A stretch of 64,000 nucleotides of DNA from Desulfonatronum lacustre DSM 10312 (GCF_000519265.1 NZ_KI912608.1:49665-113664), one strand, 5' to 3'; positions 16,095 through 25,687 are shown, counted from the first letter of the stretch. The notes: generated by a model not told the origin, from the letters alone. A program made the numbers and translations.

Positions 16095-17279
16095 TCAGCA
16101 GGCGCAGCCCGCCGCGGTCTCGTCGTTGCCGGTGAAGGGAGACATGGCCCGCAGCCTGGACACGATGCCGGGCAGTTCGCGCAGGACCAGATCGATTTCC
16201 TCGTCCGTGGTGTACCGGCTCAGGCTGAAGCGGATGGAGCCGTGGGCAAAGGTGAAGGGCACGCCCATGGCCCGGAGCACGTGGGAGGGCTCCAGACTGC
16301 CGGAGGTGCAGGCCGAACCGGAACTGGCGCAGATGCCGTGCTGGTCCAGCATCAGCAGAATGGATTCGCCCTCAATGTACTTGAAGGCCAGGCTGGTGGT
16401 GTTGGGCAGGCGGCTTTCCGGGTCTCCGTTGCGGCGCACGTCCGGCACCGTGTCCATGATCCCCTGCTCCAGGCGGTCGCGCAGGGCCTTGACCCGTGAG
16501 TTTTCTTCGTCAATCCCGGCTGCGGCCATTTCCATGGCCTTGCCCAGGGCCACGATTCCGGCCACGTTCTCGGTTCCGGCCCGCCGCCCTTTTTCCTGGT
16601 GCCCGCCGAGCATGAAGGGCCGAAACGGCACGCCCCGGCGGACGAACAGCGCGCCCATGCCCTTGGGGCCGTGCACCTTGTGGGCGGAGAGGGCCAGGAA
16701 GTCCACGGCCAGCTTCTGCAGGTCGATGGGCAGCTTGCCCACGGTCTGAACCGCGTCGGTGTGTAGGAGGATGCCCCGGCTCTTGACGATTTCGGCGATC
16801 CGCTCCAGAGGGAAGATCACGCCATTTTCATTGTTGGCGTGCATGATGGAGACCAGGGCCGTGTCCGGGCGCAGGCTGTCCTCCAACTCCTGCACGTCCA
16901 GCCTCCCCAGTTCGTCCACCTTCAGATGGGTGACCTCGTACCCGGCGATTTCCAGGTGGCTGGCCACGTTCAGGACCGCGGGATGCTCCACCCGGGTGGT
17001 CACAACGTGCCGCTTTTCCGGTTGGGAGCGGACAGCGGAAAAGATGGCCGTGTTGTCGCTTTCCGTGCCGCAGGAGGTGAAGATGATCTCTTCCGGGGAG
17101 CAGCCCAGCCCCTGGGCCGTGCGTTCCCGTGCCTCACTGATGAATTTGCCAACGTTGCCGCCAAAGCCGTGCATGCTGGAGGCGTTGCCGTAGGCCTCCC
17201 GCAAAAAGGGCAGCATGGCCTCCAGAACTTCCGGGGCGACCCTTGTCGTGGCGTTGTTGTCCAGGTAGATCACGGTCAT
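16095..17279 (-). CDS. nifS: Cysteine desulfurase, NifS type
   Basis: This 394-residue PLP enzyme takes sulfur from cysteine as a persulfide for Fe-S assembly. Seen: IYLDNNATTRV at the N-terminus, the PLP lysine in LSAHKVHGPKG, and the catalytic cysteine in SSGSACTSGSLEPSHVL. It ends in CAC. The start overlaps the nifU end by 4 bases (ATGA), so the two are coupled. In sulfate reducers NifUS usually serve general Fe-S assembly, here plausibly for CODH, hydrogenases and Rnf. No nitrogenase genes are in the window. Confidence 0.96.
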   Translation of the reverse strand: MTVIYLDNNATTRVAPEVLEAMLPFLREAYGNASSMHGFGGNVGKFISEARERTAQGLGCSPEEIIFTSCGTESDNTAIFSAVRSQPEKRHVVTTRVEHPAVLNVASHLEIAGYEVTHLKVDELGRLDVQELEDSLRPDTALVSIMHANNENGVIFPLERIAEIVKSRGILLHTDAVQTVGKLPIDLQKLAVDFLALSAHKVHGPKGMGALFVRRGVPFRPFMLGGHQEKGRRAGTENVAGIVALGKAMEMAAAGIDEENSRVKALRDRLEQGIMDTVPDVRRNGDPESRLPNTTSLAFKYIEGESILLMLDQHGICASSGSACTSGSLEPSHVLRAMGVPFTFAHGSIRFSLSRYTTDEEIDLVLRELPGIVSRLRAMSPFTGNDETAAGCAC

Positions 17280-18121
17280 GAGCGCACCTCCTCCACGATG
17301 ATGTCCGGGTCCACGGCATCGCGCAACCGGCGTTGGACCAGTTCCTTGATGGTCAACTGGCTGGAGGGACAGCCCGAACAGGCCCCGCGCATGGAGACCA
17401 GGACCTTGGCACCTTCGATGTCCAGAAGCTCGATGTCCCCGCGGTCCTTTTTCAGGCTGGGCCGGATTTCCTCGTCAATGACCTTGGTCACCAGCTGCAT
17501 CCGTTGGAGGTTGGTCAACTTGCGCTTGGGCGCGGCGGGCTTGGGTTTGGCCGGCTCCGTGCCCCGGGTTTCGGCCAGGATGCGCTCCAGGTCCAGGACG
17601 CATTCGCCGCACCCTCCGCCGGCCTTGGTGTAGTCGGTGATTTCCTCCACCGTGGTCAGATCGTTTTCGGTGATGGCCCGGCGGATCTGGACGTCCGTGA
17701 CGCCGAAGCACTTGCAGACGATTTCGCCCTCGGGTTTGACCAGGGGCTCCAACTCGCCGCGAAAGCGCTTCAGGGCCGACTCCAGGGCTTCCTGGCCCAT
17801 CACGGAACAGTGCATCTTTTCCCTGGGCAGGCCGCCCAGTTCCATGGCGATCTCTTTATTGGTGATGGCCGCGGCCTCGTCCACGGTTTTGCCCTTGAGC
17901 AGCTCCGTGAGCACGGAACTGGAGGCGATGGCGCTGGCGCAGCCGAAGGTCTGAAACGTAGCGTCGGTGATCCGTCCCGTGTCGTCGATTTTCAGAAACA
18001 GCTTCAGCGCGTCGCCGCAGGCCAGACTGCCCACCTCGCCCACCACCGTGGGGTCGTCCATCGGGCCGGCGTTTCGGGGGTTGAGAAAGTGGTCGCGCAC
18101 TTTGTCGGTATAATCCCACAT
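17276..18121 (-). CDS. nifU: NifU Fe-S cluster scaffold
   Basis: This is the full three-domain NifU, 281 residues. The N-terminal IscU-like domain has cysteines in SLACGDALK, FGCASAIASSS and MHCSVMGQEA. The central BFD-like [2Fe-2S] domain has CKCFGVTD and GGCGECVLD. The C-terminal Nfu domain has the CxxC of GACSGCPSSQLT. It assembles Fe-S clusters with sulfur from NifS. It is the first gene of a leftward nifU-nifS-epsC-fmdB group with a 207-base promoter region upstream shared with the protease gene. Confidence 0.96.
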   Translation of the reverse strand: MWDYTDKVRDHFLNPRNAGPMDDPTVVGEVGSLACGDALKLFLKIDDTGRITDATFQTFGCASAIASSSVLTELLKGKTVDEAAAITNKEIAMELGGLPREKMHCSVMGQEALESALKRFRGELEPLVKPEGEIVCKCFGVTDVQIRRAITENDLTTVEEITDYTKAGGGCGECVLDLERILAETRGTEPAKPKPAAPKRKLTNLQRMQLVTKVIDEEIRPSLKKDRGDIELLDIEGAKVLVSMRGACSGCPSSQLTIKELVQRRLRDAVDPDIIVEEVRS

Positions 18122-18328
18122 GGCTGGAACTCCTGGAAAGACTGTTCGTGTTTGCTGTACACCATGAACCTATGCTTTTTGGACGTTGTGTTCAATAGGC
18201 TTGTCATGGTCCTTTGATCCGGCTATATTTAGATATTCCGGGATGTAACATGCTGTTATTTTAAATTGTGAAAAAGTCTGAGTAAATCAATCGGCAATGA
18301 AGAAGTCGGTCAACCAAAGGGAGTGGTC
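18122..18328. promoter_or_regulatory. Divergent promoter region between nifU and protease gene
   Basis: This 207-base AT-richer gap must hold both promoters. It contains TAACATGCTGTTA at 18246-18258, two 5-base arms around TGC, which could be a small operator. I could not recognise an IscR-type site. The calls are tentative and no ORF is present. Confidence 0.3.
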
Positions 18329-19357
18329 ATGAACAAGCGTTTCGTGATGGGCGTGGTGCTGGGTTTGCTGGGAGTCGCGATGCTCGTTTGCGGGCCGGTT
18401 TGGGCTGGTCAGGACGAACGTGATTCCGCCGTCGAAAAAATTCTTGGCGGTCGGGCCACGGACATCAGGAATTGGCCCTGGGTCGTGGGCGTGCTGCATG
18501 CCGGAGTGGACGACGAGTTCCGGGCCCAGTTTTGCGGCGGTACGCTGATTTCCGATCAGTGGGTGCTTACTGCGGCGCACTGCGTGGCGGACCAGAGCGG
18601 GGCGGTGAAATACAACCCCGGCGACCTGCACGTGCTCAGCGGCCGAACGGACTTGCGCGGTCAAGGAGGGGACCGGATCCCCATCGCGCGGATCGCCGTG
18701 CATCCGCGATACAACGGCAACACGAATGAATCCGACCTGGCCTTGCTCCAACTGGCCAGGGTGCCCGCGGATGGAACCATTTGGGGCGCTTTGCCGCTGA
18801 TTCCACCCGGAGACCCGGCGGGTCTGACCAATCCCGGCGCTTCGGCCTGGGTTGCGGGCTGGGGAGCTTTAGGGCCGAGAGGCGGCTTTCCTTCGGTGCT
18901 CCAGGAAGCACAGCTGCCCATTGTCAGTCAAACCGCCCTGATTCTGGCCTATCCGCCGCCGCTGTTCTCTATCACCGACAACATGATCGGCGCCGGTCCC
19001 GGTGACGGTTCGAAGGACACCTGTCAGGGGGACTCCGGAGGGCCGATGATTGTCCGCAATGAGACGGGCAACGCCTACTTGGCCGGGGTGACCAGTTGGG
19101 GATTGCAGTGCGGAACCTCGGGGATCTACGGCGTCTATGTCCGGATGGCCAACTACTGCGGCTGGGTCAAGGGCGTTTCCGGTGTGGGCGATTGCGCCGG
19201 GGACGACGGAGGCGGCGGTGGATGCACCGTTGCGCCGGGCCGGGGCCTTGGCGGAGAGTGGCTGATCCTGGCGGCTTTTTTCGTGGTCTGGACGGTTGGG
19301 CGACGCTTCAGGGAAACTCGCCCCATGTCCCTCAAATCGAGGGCGAACTCGCGTTAG
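18329..19357 (+). CDS. Secreted trypsin-like serine protease with CTERM-like C-terminal tail
   Basis: The protein is 342 residues from ATG 18329, chosen because AAAGGGAG precedes it; a GTG six bases earlier is possible. Residues 1-27 are a signal peptide ending VWAG. The chymotrypsin fold is clear: activation site K37-I38 before LGGR, catalytic H84 (TAAHC), D136 (ESDLALL) and S236 (GDSGGP). D230 at the S1 position predicts cleavage after Lys/Arg. After the domain come a glycine-rich linker with a cysteine (GGGGGCTVAP), a hydrophobic segment and an Arg cluster, as in CTERM sorting signals. Sorting and lipid attachment are inference. No obvious partner gene is adjacent. Confidence 0.93.
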   Translation: MNKRFVMGVVLGLLGVAMLVCGPVWAGQDERDSAVEKILGGRATDIRNWPWVVGVLHAGVDDEFRAQFCGGTLISDQWVLTAAHCVADQSGAVKYNPGDLHVLSGRTDLRGQGGDRIPIARIAVHPRYNGNTNESDLALLQLARVPADGTIWGALPLIPPGDPAGLTNPGASAWVAGWGALGPRGGFPSVLQEAQLPIVSQTALILAYPPPLFSITDNMIGAGPGDGSKDTCQGDSGGPMIVRNETGNAYLAGVTSWGLQCGTSGIYGVYVRMANYCGWVKGVSGVGDCAGDDGGGGGCTVAPGRGLGGEWLILAAFFVVWTVGRRFRETRPMSLKSRANSR

Positions 19358-19379
19358 TCGCATTGCGAAGAGGTTGGAA

Positions 19380-19835
19380 ATGCAGGAAGTGGTTCGTGTG
19401 ACGGTGATCCCACGACGAGAGATGGTCGTGGTGGTCAATGCCGGTTTGGAAGCGCTATGTCGGTTGCGGAAGACTCCGCAAGAGGACGCCAAGCGTTTGC
19501 AACTGGCCGTGGAGGAGGTCTTTCTCTATGCCCTGAGCACCATCAAGACCTCCAAACACAACGCGGACATCTCCGCCCGCTTCCGGGTTCATGATGATGG
19601 ATTTCAGGTGGTGATCGAGTATCCGGGGATACGTGGTCCGCTGGACCACTATCTCCGGGCCGATCACCTGCATCTGTTGCAGGTCAAGACATTCGAGGCG
19701 TTGGGGTTGTGCATCGCGCGCAAGCTGATGGACTCCCTCGAGGCCCGCTACTGGCCCCAGGAAGGCATCAATAGTTATGTTCTGTCCTTGAACGCGCCAG
19801 CCGGTAAGGGAGATACCGCACCCACCGAGTCCTGA
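19380..19835 (+). CDS. HATPase_c-like protein, possible anti-sigma-factor-type kinase
   Basis: This 151-residue protein starts at ATG 19380 after AGAGG. The stretch LQLAVEEVFLYAL resembles the N-box helix of RsbW-like GHKL ATPases (LQLAVEEAFTN...), and FQVVIEYPGI corresponds to the strand before the G1 box. The classic G1 motif is weak: G-I-R-G-P-L is the nearest. It may therefore be a divergent or inactive member. It starts 22 bases after the protease stop and may be co-transcribed with it. Role unknown, perhaps partner switching. Confidence 0.6.
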   Translation: MQEVVRVTVIPRREMVVVVNAGLEALCRLRKTPQEDAKRLQLAVEEVFLYALSTIKTSKHNADISARFRVHDDGFQVVIEYPGIRGPLDHYLRADHLHLLQVKTFEALGLCIARKLMDSLEARYWPQEGINSYVLSLNAPAGKGDTAPTES

Positions 19836-19878
19836 CGCTGACCCTCCTTCCTCTCTTTTCCCTTCCCAAACGCGGCGG

Positions 19879-21492
19879 TCACGTCTTTGAGCCCGCAGCC
19901 AGCCGTTTCTGAGCCAGCTGAAGCGCGGCGATGCGGCCCAGGGTCCAGACCATGCGCTCGTACAATCCGGTCAGTTCCAGAAACGCCGTCCGATCCCGGA
20001 TGTCCATGTTCTGCTCGCCGCTCAGGTAGACGTTGCGGATGGACTGGAACACGTCCCCTTTGTCCTGGGTCAGCAAGACCAATTGCTCGGCGTCCGTTGC
20101 TTCGTCGGAGGATTCCGCTTCGCAGACGGTGTGCAGAAGAAAGTCGAGGCCCTGGAGGAAGGTGCCCTGGAAGGTCGAGCGCAGGTTTCCGGTCCACTCC
20201 CGGCAGCACAGGGAAAACTGGAGGAGCAGGCCCTCGAAGGCTTCCAGTTGTTTCTGCTTGTTTTGCAGGACCAGCAGCAGTTCGAGGCCGTTATGGGACA
20301 AGGGGCGGCTGACCAGCTCGCTGCTTTGAGCGTCGATCTCCTTGGATACGGCCAGAAAGGAAGCGTGCAGGGCCTCCAGGACTTTGCCGCGGTCGTCCCG
20401 GATCTGATCCAGGAGGATGGCTGAATATTGCGGCAGGCGGCAGGTCAGGCGGGCTTGCTCCCTGGCAAGGAGCCCGAGGTGCAGTTCCGGAGCGTCCGTG
20501 AGGTCGTCGCGCAAAAAGCGGGTTCGAGACCATTCCTCTTCCCTCGTGGCCGGCCAGACGCGCTCGATGCTCCGGGCAAAGGGCGTCAGGAGCAGGGACA
20601 GGACCACGGCCCCGCCCCAGTTAAAGAGCAGATAGACAAGGGCCGCCTGCTGTTCCAAGGGCAGGGCCAGACTGTTCACCAGGGCCCGGACCAGCGGGAT
20701 GCCTGCCAGATTTTCCAGATAGAACAGCGTGACGAAGACCACTCCGGCGAAGAAGTTGAACAGGACCTGGGACATGATCAGTTGTTTGGGGGTCCCGCGG
20801 ATGGCCGTGGCCAGCAGCCAGCTTATGGCCCCGGAGCCCACGTTGGTGCCGTAGATGATCATCATGGTCTGCTCCATGGAGAACAGCCCGACCTGGGTCA
20901 TGGCAATGGCCAGGATGGATACCGCGGTGGAGGACTGGCAGAGCGCCGTGAGCAGGACTCCGGCCAGAAAGGCGAGCAGGTAGGAGGAATGGCCGGCCAT
21001 AAGCACGCTCTCGAACCAGGGCATTTGCGCCAGGGGCTCGGCCCCGGCCCGGAGCATGATCAGTCCGTAGAAGAGCATGGCCCCGCCGAACAGGGCCTGG
21101 GACAGGGCCTCAAGGCGGCGCGGGCGCTTGAAGGCGAAACTGATCCCGGCTAGGCCCAGGAGCAGCAACACCACGATCTTGATGTCCAGCACGGCCAGCA
21201 GGATCATGATCCCGATCCCGGCATTGGCCCAGAAAATGACCAACATGCCCAGTCGGACCTGAATCATTCCGGCCCCGGCCAGGCTGCCGGCAATGAAGGA
21301 CAGGGCGGACATGGACTGGGTCAGGAATCCGGCCACGAACCCCACAAGTCCGGCCCGGCCCGGCGTTCCCACCCACTTCGCGAAATGCAGCCGGAACCGG
21401 CGTCCGGCCATCTGCTTCAAGGCCGTACTGAGCAGATGCAGGCCGACGAAAAAGACGCCGATGCCCCCGATGAGGTTTCCGATCCCTTCCAT
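19879..21492 (-). CDS. Na/Pi cotransporter family protein with PhoU-like C-terminus
   Basis: This 537-residue membrane protein has the duplicated Na/Pi-cotransporter core in about residues 1-310, with the repeated motifs GLHLLSTALKQMAG, GFLTQSMSALSFIAG and LCQSSTAVSILAIAM. A soluble helical region of about 220 residues follows, resembling PhoU-like domains, as in NptA/YjbB-type proteins. It likely couples sodium influx to phosphate movement; direction cannot be told from sequence. It is transcribed leftward behind the GPP34 gene with a 25-base gap. Confidence 0.9.
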   Translation of the reverse strand: MEGIGNLIGGIGVFFVGLHLLSTALKQMAGRRFRLHFAKWVGTPGRAGLVGFVAGFLTQSMSALSFIAGSLAGAGMIQVRLGMLVIFWANAGIGIMILLAVLDIKIVVLLLLGLAGISFAFKRPRRLEALSQALFGGAMLFYGLIMLRAGAEPLAQMPWFESVLMAGHSSYLLAFLAGVLLTALCQSSTAVSILAIAMTQVGLFSMEQTMMIIYGTNVGSGAISWLLATAIRGTPKQLIMSQVLFNFFAGVVFVTLFYLENLAGIPLVRALVNSLALPLEQQAALVYLLFNWGGAVVLSLLLTPFARSIERVWPATREEEWSRTRFLRDDLTDAPELHLGLLAREQARLTCRLPQYSAILLDQIRDDRGKVLEALHASFLAVSKEIDAQSSELVSRPLSHNGLELLLVLQNKQKQLEAFEGLLLQFSLCCREWTGNLRSTFQGTFLQGLDFLLHTVCEAESSDEATDAEQLVLLTQDKGDVFQSIRNVYLSGEQNMDIRDRTAFLELTGLYERMVWTLGRIAALQLAQKRLAAGSKT

Positions 21493-21517
21493 TGTCGGCC
21501 TCGTGGTCAGATAGGGT

Positions 21518-22204
21518 TTAGTAGAACCCGACTCCCCGAATATTGTGCGCGGTCATGGCCATCATGATTTCCCGGATGGCCCGGTCCACTTCCCGGCCGA
21601 TCAGGTCCAACTGGGCCAGCTTGGTCAGCCGGGGCATGACCTGGGGGAGTTCCTGGTCCGAAAACAGGGTCTCGACCATGCCGCAGGAGTGGACGAGTCC
21701 GACGAGCACCGCGTCGCGGTACTCCGGGATGTCTCCGCCAAAAAGCAGGTCCCGCAATCGGGCCCGGACTTCCTTGACCTCGCGGTCGTCCAGCAGCGGG
21801 TAGCGGCGTTGCGGAAAGACCCAGAGAACTTTGCGGTCCTCGATCTTGAGCACGCCTTTTTCCACCAGGCCTTGGACGACGCGGTCGCGCAGGTTGTCGA
21901 TCTTCCAGGCGATCTCATTCAGCCAGAAGGCGGCGGGCTGGTCGGCTTCTCCGGTTTGGATGCGTTGGAGAACGTCGTCCAGCAAGGGGTCTCCGGTGGT
22001 ATCGGGCGTGGAATTGGGTGTGGGATCCGGGGCCACCACGAACAGGGCGTGCAAGTCCGTGTCGATGCGGTTCATCACGGCCAACTCCATCAACAACGCC
22101 CCGGCCAGGGCGGTGCGCAGGGCCTGTTCCGGTACGGAAGAGAGAAAGGAACCTTTCTTGTCGTCCAGGCTCAGCAGCAGGATTTCTTCGGCGAATGTCA
22201 GCAT
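21518..22204 (-). CDS. GPP34 (GOLPH3/Vps74-like) family protein
   Basis: The protein is 228 residues from ATG 22204, chosen because AAGGAGA lies just upstream; a longer frame to 22426 has no support. The start LTFAEEILLLSLDDKKG and the following ALAGALLMELAVMNRI match the GPP34 fold, an all-helical phosphoinositide-binding domain in eukaryotes. VEKGVLKIEDRKVLWVFPQRRYPL and IREIMMAM are also typical. Bacterial roles are unknown, and membrane association is a guess from the family. It probably shares a transcript with the Na/Pi symporter. Confidence 0.87.
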   Translation of the reverse strand: MLTFAEEILLLSLDDKKGSFLSSVPEQALRTALAGALLMELAVMNRIDTDLHALFVVAPDPTPNSTPDTTGDPLLDDVLQRIQTGEADQPAAFWLNEIAWKIDNLRDRVVQGLVEKGVLKIEDRKVLWVFPQRRYPLLDDREVKEVRARLRDLLFGGDIPEYRDAVLVGLVHSCGMVETLFSDQELPQVMPRLTKLAQLDLIGREVDRAIREIMMAMTAHNIRGVGFY

Positions 22205-22450
22205 GAGAGAGGTCTCCTTGCACAAAAGTGGAAAACGCGCGCCAGGGGCTCGAAGCGGGTCGGCGCGGCGTACTTGAGGTGCTTCCGTACAGTCACAAGG
22301 GCTTTCAGCGCAAGTCCTTTTTGTAAGTCGACCAAAAGCTCTGGGAACGGATCGGGGCAAGATCTCACTTGGGGAGATTTGCGCTACGGCGTCTCCATGG
22401 GTAAGAAACCCGACCGGTATCCACACTTTTCATAAGAAGGGCAACACAAC

Positions 22451-23821
22451 ATGACCAACGCCATCATTTTTACGTATTTATTCGGGGTTCTGCTCATCGG
22501 AGTCCTGGCCGGGCGGGGCATTTCGAACCTTTCCCAGTATGCCGTGGCCGGAAAATCCTTCGGCTCGATGGTGATTTTCGCCACCTTGTCCGCCTCGTTT
22601 ATCGGCGGCGGGTTTTCCATGGGCAACGCGGAGAAGGTGTTTTTGTTCGGCGTCGTGAACATCGTGGCCCTGTGGGGCTTCAGCCTGAAGGAAATCCTGG
22701 TGGCCGCCTTCATCGCCCCGCGGATGGGCCGCTATCCGGACGCCATTTCCGTGGGCGACATCATGGAGGTCCATTACGGCAAGGCGGCCAAGGTGTTTTC
22801 CGGGCTGTTCGGCTTCATTCTCTGCGCCGGAATCCTGGGGGCCCAGATCGGGGCCATTGGCTACGTGACCAATCTTTTTCTGGGCATTGAGCGGATCTGG
22901 GGCATTTTGCTGGGCTGCGGCATCGTGATCACCTACGCCACCGTGGGCGGGATGCGGGCCGTGGTCTGGACGGACATCGTCCAGTTCGTGATCCTGGCCG
23001 TAGGGCTGCCCCTGACCCTGTATTTCGGCGTGCAGTATGCCGGCGGGTGGGGCCTGGTCCTGGACAGCGTGCCCGCAAACCACCTGACCCTGCCCGCCGA
23101 GCCCCTGGCGCTGGTGGCCCTGGCGTCGCTCTTCCTGACCTTTGTGTTCGGCGAAACCCTGGTTCCGCCGTATCTGCAACGGCTGCTCATCGGCCGAAGC
23201 ACCCAGGACGTGGCCAAGGGCACTTTGTACAGCGGGTTGTTTTCCATTCCGTTCTTCGCGGTCACCGGGCTGATCGGCCTCGTGGCCCTGGTTCTTGATC
23301 CCACGATCAACCCGAATCTGGCCTTGCCCTTCGTCATTCAGCAGGCCCTTTCCCCGCTGTTGCAGGGGATCGTCATCGCCGCGGTGATCGCCATCATCAT
23401 GTCCTCGGCGGACTCCTTCCTCAACGCCGCGGCCATCTGCTGCATCAACGACGTCATCAAACCCCTGCGCAAGATCCCCATCCCGGAGAATCGCGAAGTC
23501 GCCCTGGCCCGGGCCCTCACCTTGATCGTGGGGATTCTGGCCGTGATTTTCGCCGTGTCCATTGAAAGCGTTCTGGACATCCTGATCTACTCCTACAACT
23601 TCTGGGCCCCGATCATTCTCGTGCCCCTGGTCATGGCCGTGACCGGGCGAAAGGTCAGCCAAACCCGCTTTCTGAGCGGCGCCGCAGGCGGCATCCTGGC
23701 CTTGCTGATCTGGAACTACGCTCTGGGCGCTCCCTGGGGCATCCATGGCCTGGTGGTGGGCGTGCTGGCCAACCTGACGGTTTTCGTCCTGGTGGATCGG
23801 AACGGACGGGAAGGGGTATGA
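22451..23821 (+). CDS. Sodium:solute symporter family (SSS) transporter
   Basis: This 456-residue protein has about 13 hydrophobic segments. The SSS-type features include GRGISNLSQYAVAGKSFGS near the N-terminus, SASFIGGGFSMGNAEK in TM2, YATVGGMRAVVWTDIVQFV and SSADSFLNAAAICCINDV in the Na-site helix. It is close to the bacterial groups annotated as Na+/proline or acetate-type symporters; the substrate cannot be called. A 246-base gap upstream shows no clear feature. YkgJ follows 35 bases downstream. Confidence 0.92.
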   Translation: MTNAIIFTYLFGVLLIGVLAGRGISNLSQYAVAGKSFGSMVIFATLSASFIGGGFSMGNAEKVFLFGVVNIVALWGFSLKEILVAAFIAPRMGRYPDAISVGDIMEVHYGKAAKVFSGLFGFILCAGILGAQIGAIGYVTNLFLGIERIWGILLGCGIVITYATVGGMRAVVWTDIVQFVILAVGLPLTLYFGVQYAGGWGLVLDSVPANHLTLPAEPLALVALASLFLTFVFGETLVPPYLQRLLIGRSTQDVAKGTLYSGLFSIPFFAVTGLIGLVALVLDPTINPNLALPFVIQQALSPLLQGIVIAAVIAIIMSSADSFLNAAAICCINDVIKPLRKIPIPENREVALARALTLIVGILAVIFAVSIESVLDILIYSYNFWAPIILVPLVMAVTGRKVSQTRFLSGAAGGILALLIWNYALGAPWGIHGLVVGVLANLTVFVLVDRNGREGV

Positions 23822-23856
23822 GGCAGCAATTGAAACCAAAAACTGGAGAGTAAGTA

Positions 23857-24501
23857 ATGGACGTGCAAACCGTTTATCCCGAGAAGCGGCTCAGCTTTCC
23901 CGAAGCTGAAGCCAAGCTGACCTGGTTGACCCTGCTTTTGGACGCCTATTCCATCGTGGATCAAGGCGTGGACCTGGAGCTTGCCGGACAGGCCAAGGCC
24001 GAGGGCCGTAAATTGGCCTGCCGCAAGGGCTGCGCCAACTGTTGCCGGATTCATGCCGCGGTCCCGGTCTATCCATTGGAAATGGCCGGCATGGCCTGGT
24101 ACTGTACCGAGGAAACGACGAGCGAGACCCGGGAGACCCTGGTCAGGCAGTTGGAGGATTTTCAGGAAGGAGGCCCGTGTCCGTTTCTGGTCGCCGATGC
24201 CTGCGCCGTCCACGCCCTGCGTCCCATGGCCTGCCGACAGTTCAACGTGTTCGATACGCCCTGCGCCGAGGACGAGGACCCGTTCTACAATCGCCGCCAG
24301 GACGTGCTCACCCCTTCGGAAGCCTTCAAGAACAAGGCGTTCTGGGTAACGCTGCCGTTTTACGGCATTGTGGACGAAAAGGACAAGGAAATCGCGATCA
24401 AGGAAAACCACATCCATCGCCAGGTCCGGGTGCTTCAGCAGTGCAACTGGAAGGAGCTGGCCAAGAAAATGCGCTGGTTCGATGAGCAGCGGCGGGGATA
24501 G
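23857..24501 (+). CDS. YkgJ family cysteine-cluster protein
   Basis: This 214-residue protein has the YkgJ cysteine pattern: CRKGCANCCRIH, then CPFLVADACAVHALRPMACRQF, and DTPCAED. These probably bind a metal or Fe-S cluster. The biochemical role of the family is not established. The start ATG at 23857 lies behind GGAGAG. It sits between the SSS transporter and an MscS channel in the same direction, possibly one transcript. Confidence 0.9.
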   Translation: MDVQTVYPEKRLSFPEAEAKLTWLTLLLDAYSIVDQGVDLELAGQAKAEGRKLACRKGCANCCRIHAAVPVYPLEMAGMAWYCTEETTSETRETLVRQLEDFQEGGPCPFLVADACAVHALRPMACRQFNVFDTPCAEDEDPFYNRRQDVLTPSEAFKNKAFWVTLPFYGIVDEKDKEIAIKENHIHRQVRVLQQCNWKELAKKMRWFDEQRRG

Positions 24502-24574
24502 ATGAACCGCCCGACGGGAGCGGGTGGTTCTCTTTCATCAAGTGTAGACAGGTTTGAACCATCCCGGAGAAAGC

Positions 24575-25687
24575 ATGCAGGAATTTCACGAACTGATGAA
24601 TGATTTTTTGGAGATCGATTGGTGGGGGTTGGGAACGTCCGTGACCGTGGTCGTGGTGGCCCTGGCGTTCGGTTTGATGCTGCACGCGGTGCTGTTTCAC
24701 GTCTTGCTCCGGGCCGCGCCGGATCAGTCGGATCAGTCAGGCCAGTCGGGCCAGCCGGACAGGGTGCTGGCCCTGATTCCCCGGCACATGGCCGCGCCCT
24801 CCCGACTGCTTTTCCCGCTGCTGATCCTAACGGTGGTCGCGCCGACCCTGGTCATGTCCGAGGAACTGCTGGAGACCTTTCGGCACTTCCTGAGCATGGC
24901 CTTTATCATGGCCGTGGCCTGGTCCCTGATCCGTTTCACGGCCTTGCTTCAGGACTTGGTGCTACGCCGGTTTCAGATCAACATCCGGGACAACCTGAAA
25001 GCCCGCAAGATGCACACGCAGCTGGGGATTTTGCGGCGGATTTTGATTTTCGTCATTTCCGTGATCGCCGTCTCCTCCATGCTGATGACCCTGGAAAACG
25101 TCCGCCAGATCGGGGTCAGCCTGCTGGCCTCGGCCGGGGTGATCGGCATCATCGCCGGTTTCGCGGCCCAGCGCAGCATAGCCACCCTGTTCGCCGGAAT
25201 CCAGGTGGCCCTGACCCAACCCATCAGGCTGGACGACGTGGTCATCGTGGAAGGGGAATGGGGGCGAATCGAGGAGATCACCCTGACCTACGTGGTGATT
25301 CGGATCTGGGATCAGCGCCGGTTGATTGTGCCCATCACCTATTTCATGGAGCGGCCCTTCCAGAACTGGACACGGGTTTCAGCGGACATCCTGGGCACGG
25401 TGTTCCTGTATGTGGATTACACCGTGCCGGTGCAGGAGGTGCGCCGGGAGCTGCAACGGATTCTGGAGGACAGTCCGGGCTGGGACGGACGGGTGGCCGG
25501 ACTGCAGGTCACCGACGCCAAGGAGCGCACCGTGGAACTGCGCGCCCTGATGAGCGCCGAGGACGCCGGCGTGGCCTGGGACCTGCGCTGCCATGTCCGG
25601 GAGAAACTGCTGGAGTTCATCCAGCGCGAATATCCTCAGGCCTTGCCGAAGGTCCGGGCTGAAGTCGAAACAGAGGGCAAAGCATGA
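24575..25687 (+). CDS. MscS-family mechanosensitive ion channel
   Basis: The protein is 370 residues from ATG 24575, preceded by GGAGAAAG. Three to four TM segments lie in residues 15-200. The pore-lining TM3 is seen in SLLASAGVIGIIAGFAAQRS, followed by the beta domain (RLDDVVIVEGEWGRIEEITLTYV, read in parts). It should gate on membrane tension and release solutes under osmotic downshock. A short degenerate repeat DQSDQSGQSGQPD lies between TM1 and TM2. Its stop overlaps the next gene by 4 bases (ATGA), pointing to coupled translation. Confidence 0.93.
   Translation: MQEFHELMNDFLEIDWWGLGTSVTVVVVALAFGLMLHAVLFHVLLRAAPDQSDQSGQSGQPDRVLALIPRHMAAPSRLLFPLLILTVVAPTLVMSEELLETFRHFLSMAFIMAVAWSLIRFTALLQDLVLRRFQINIRDNLKARKMHTQLGILRRILIFVISVIAVSSMLMTLENVRQIGVSLLASAGVIGIIAGFAAQRSIATLFAGIQVALTQPIRLDDVVIVEGEWGRIEEITLTYVVIRIWDQRRLIVPITYFMERPFQNWTRVSADILGTVFLYVDYTVPVQEVRRELQRILEDSPGWDGRVAGLQVTDAKERTVELRALMSAEDAGVAWDLRCHVREKLLEFIQREYPQALPKVRAEVETEGKA

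Noticed and set aside
16095..18121. Nitrogen-fixation cluster
   Set aside because: NifU and NifS are present but no nifHDK or other nif genes; general Fe-S assembly is more likely.
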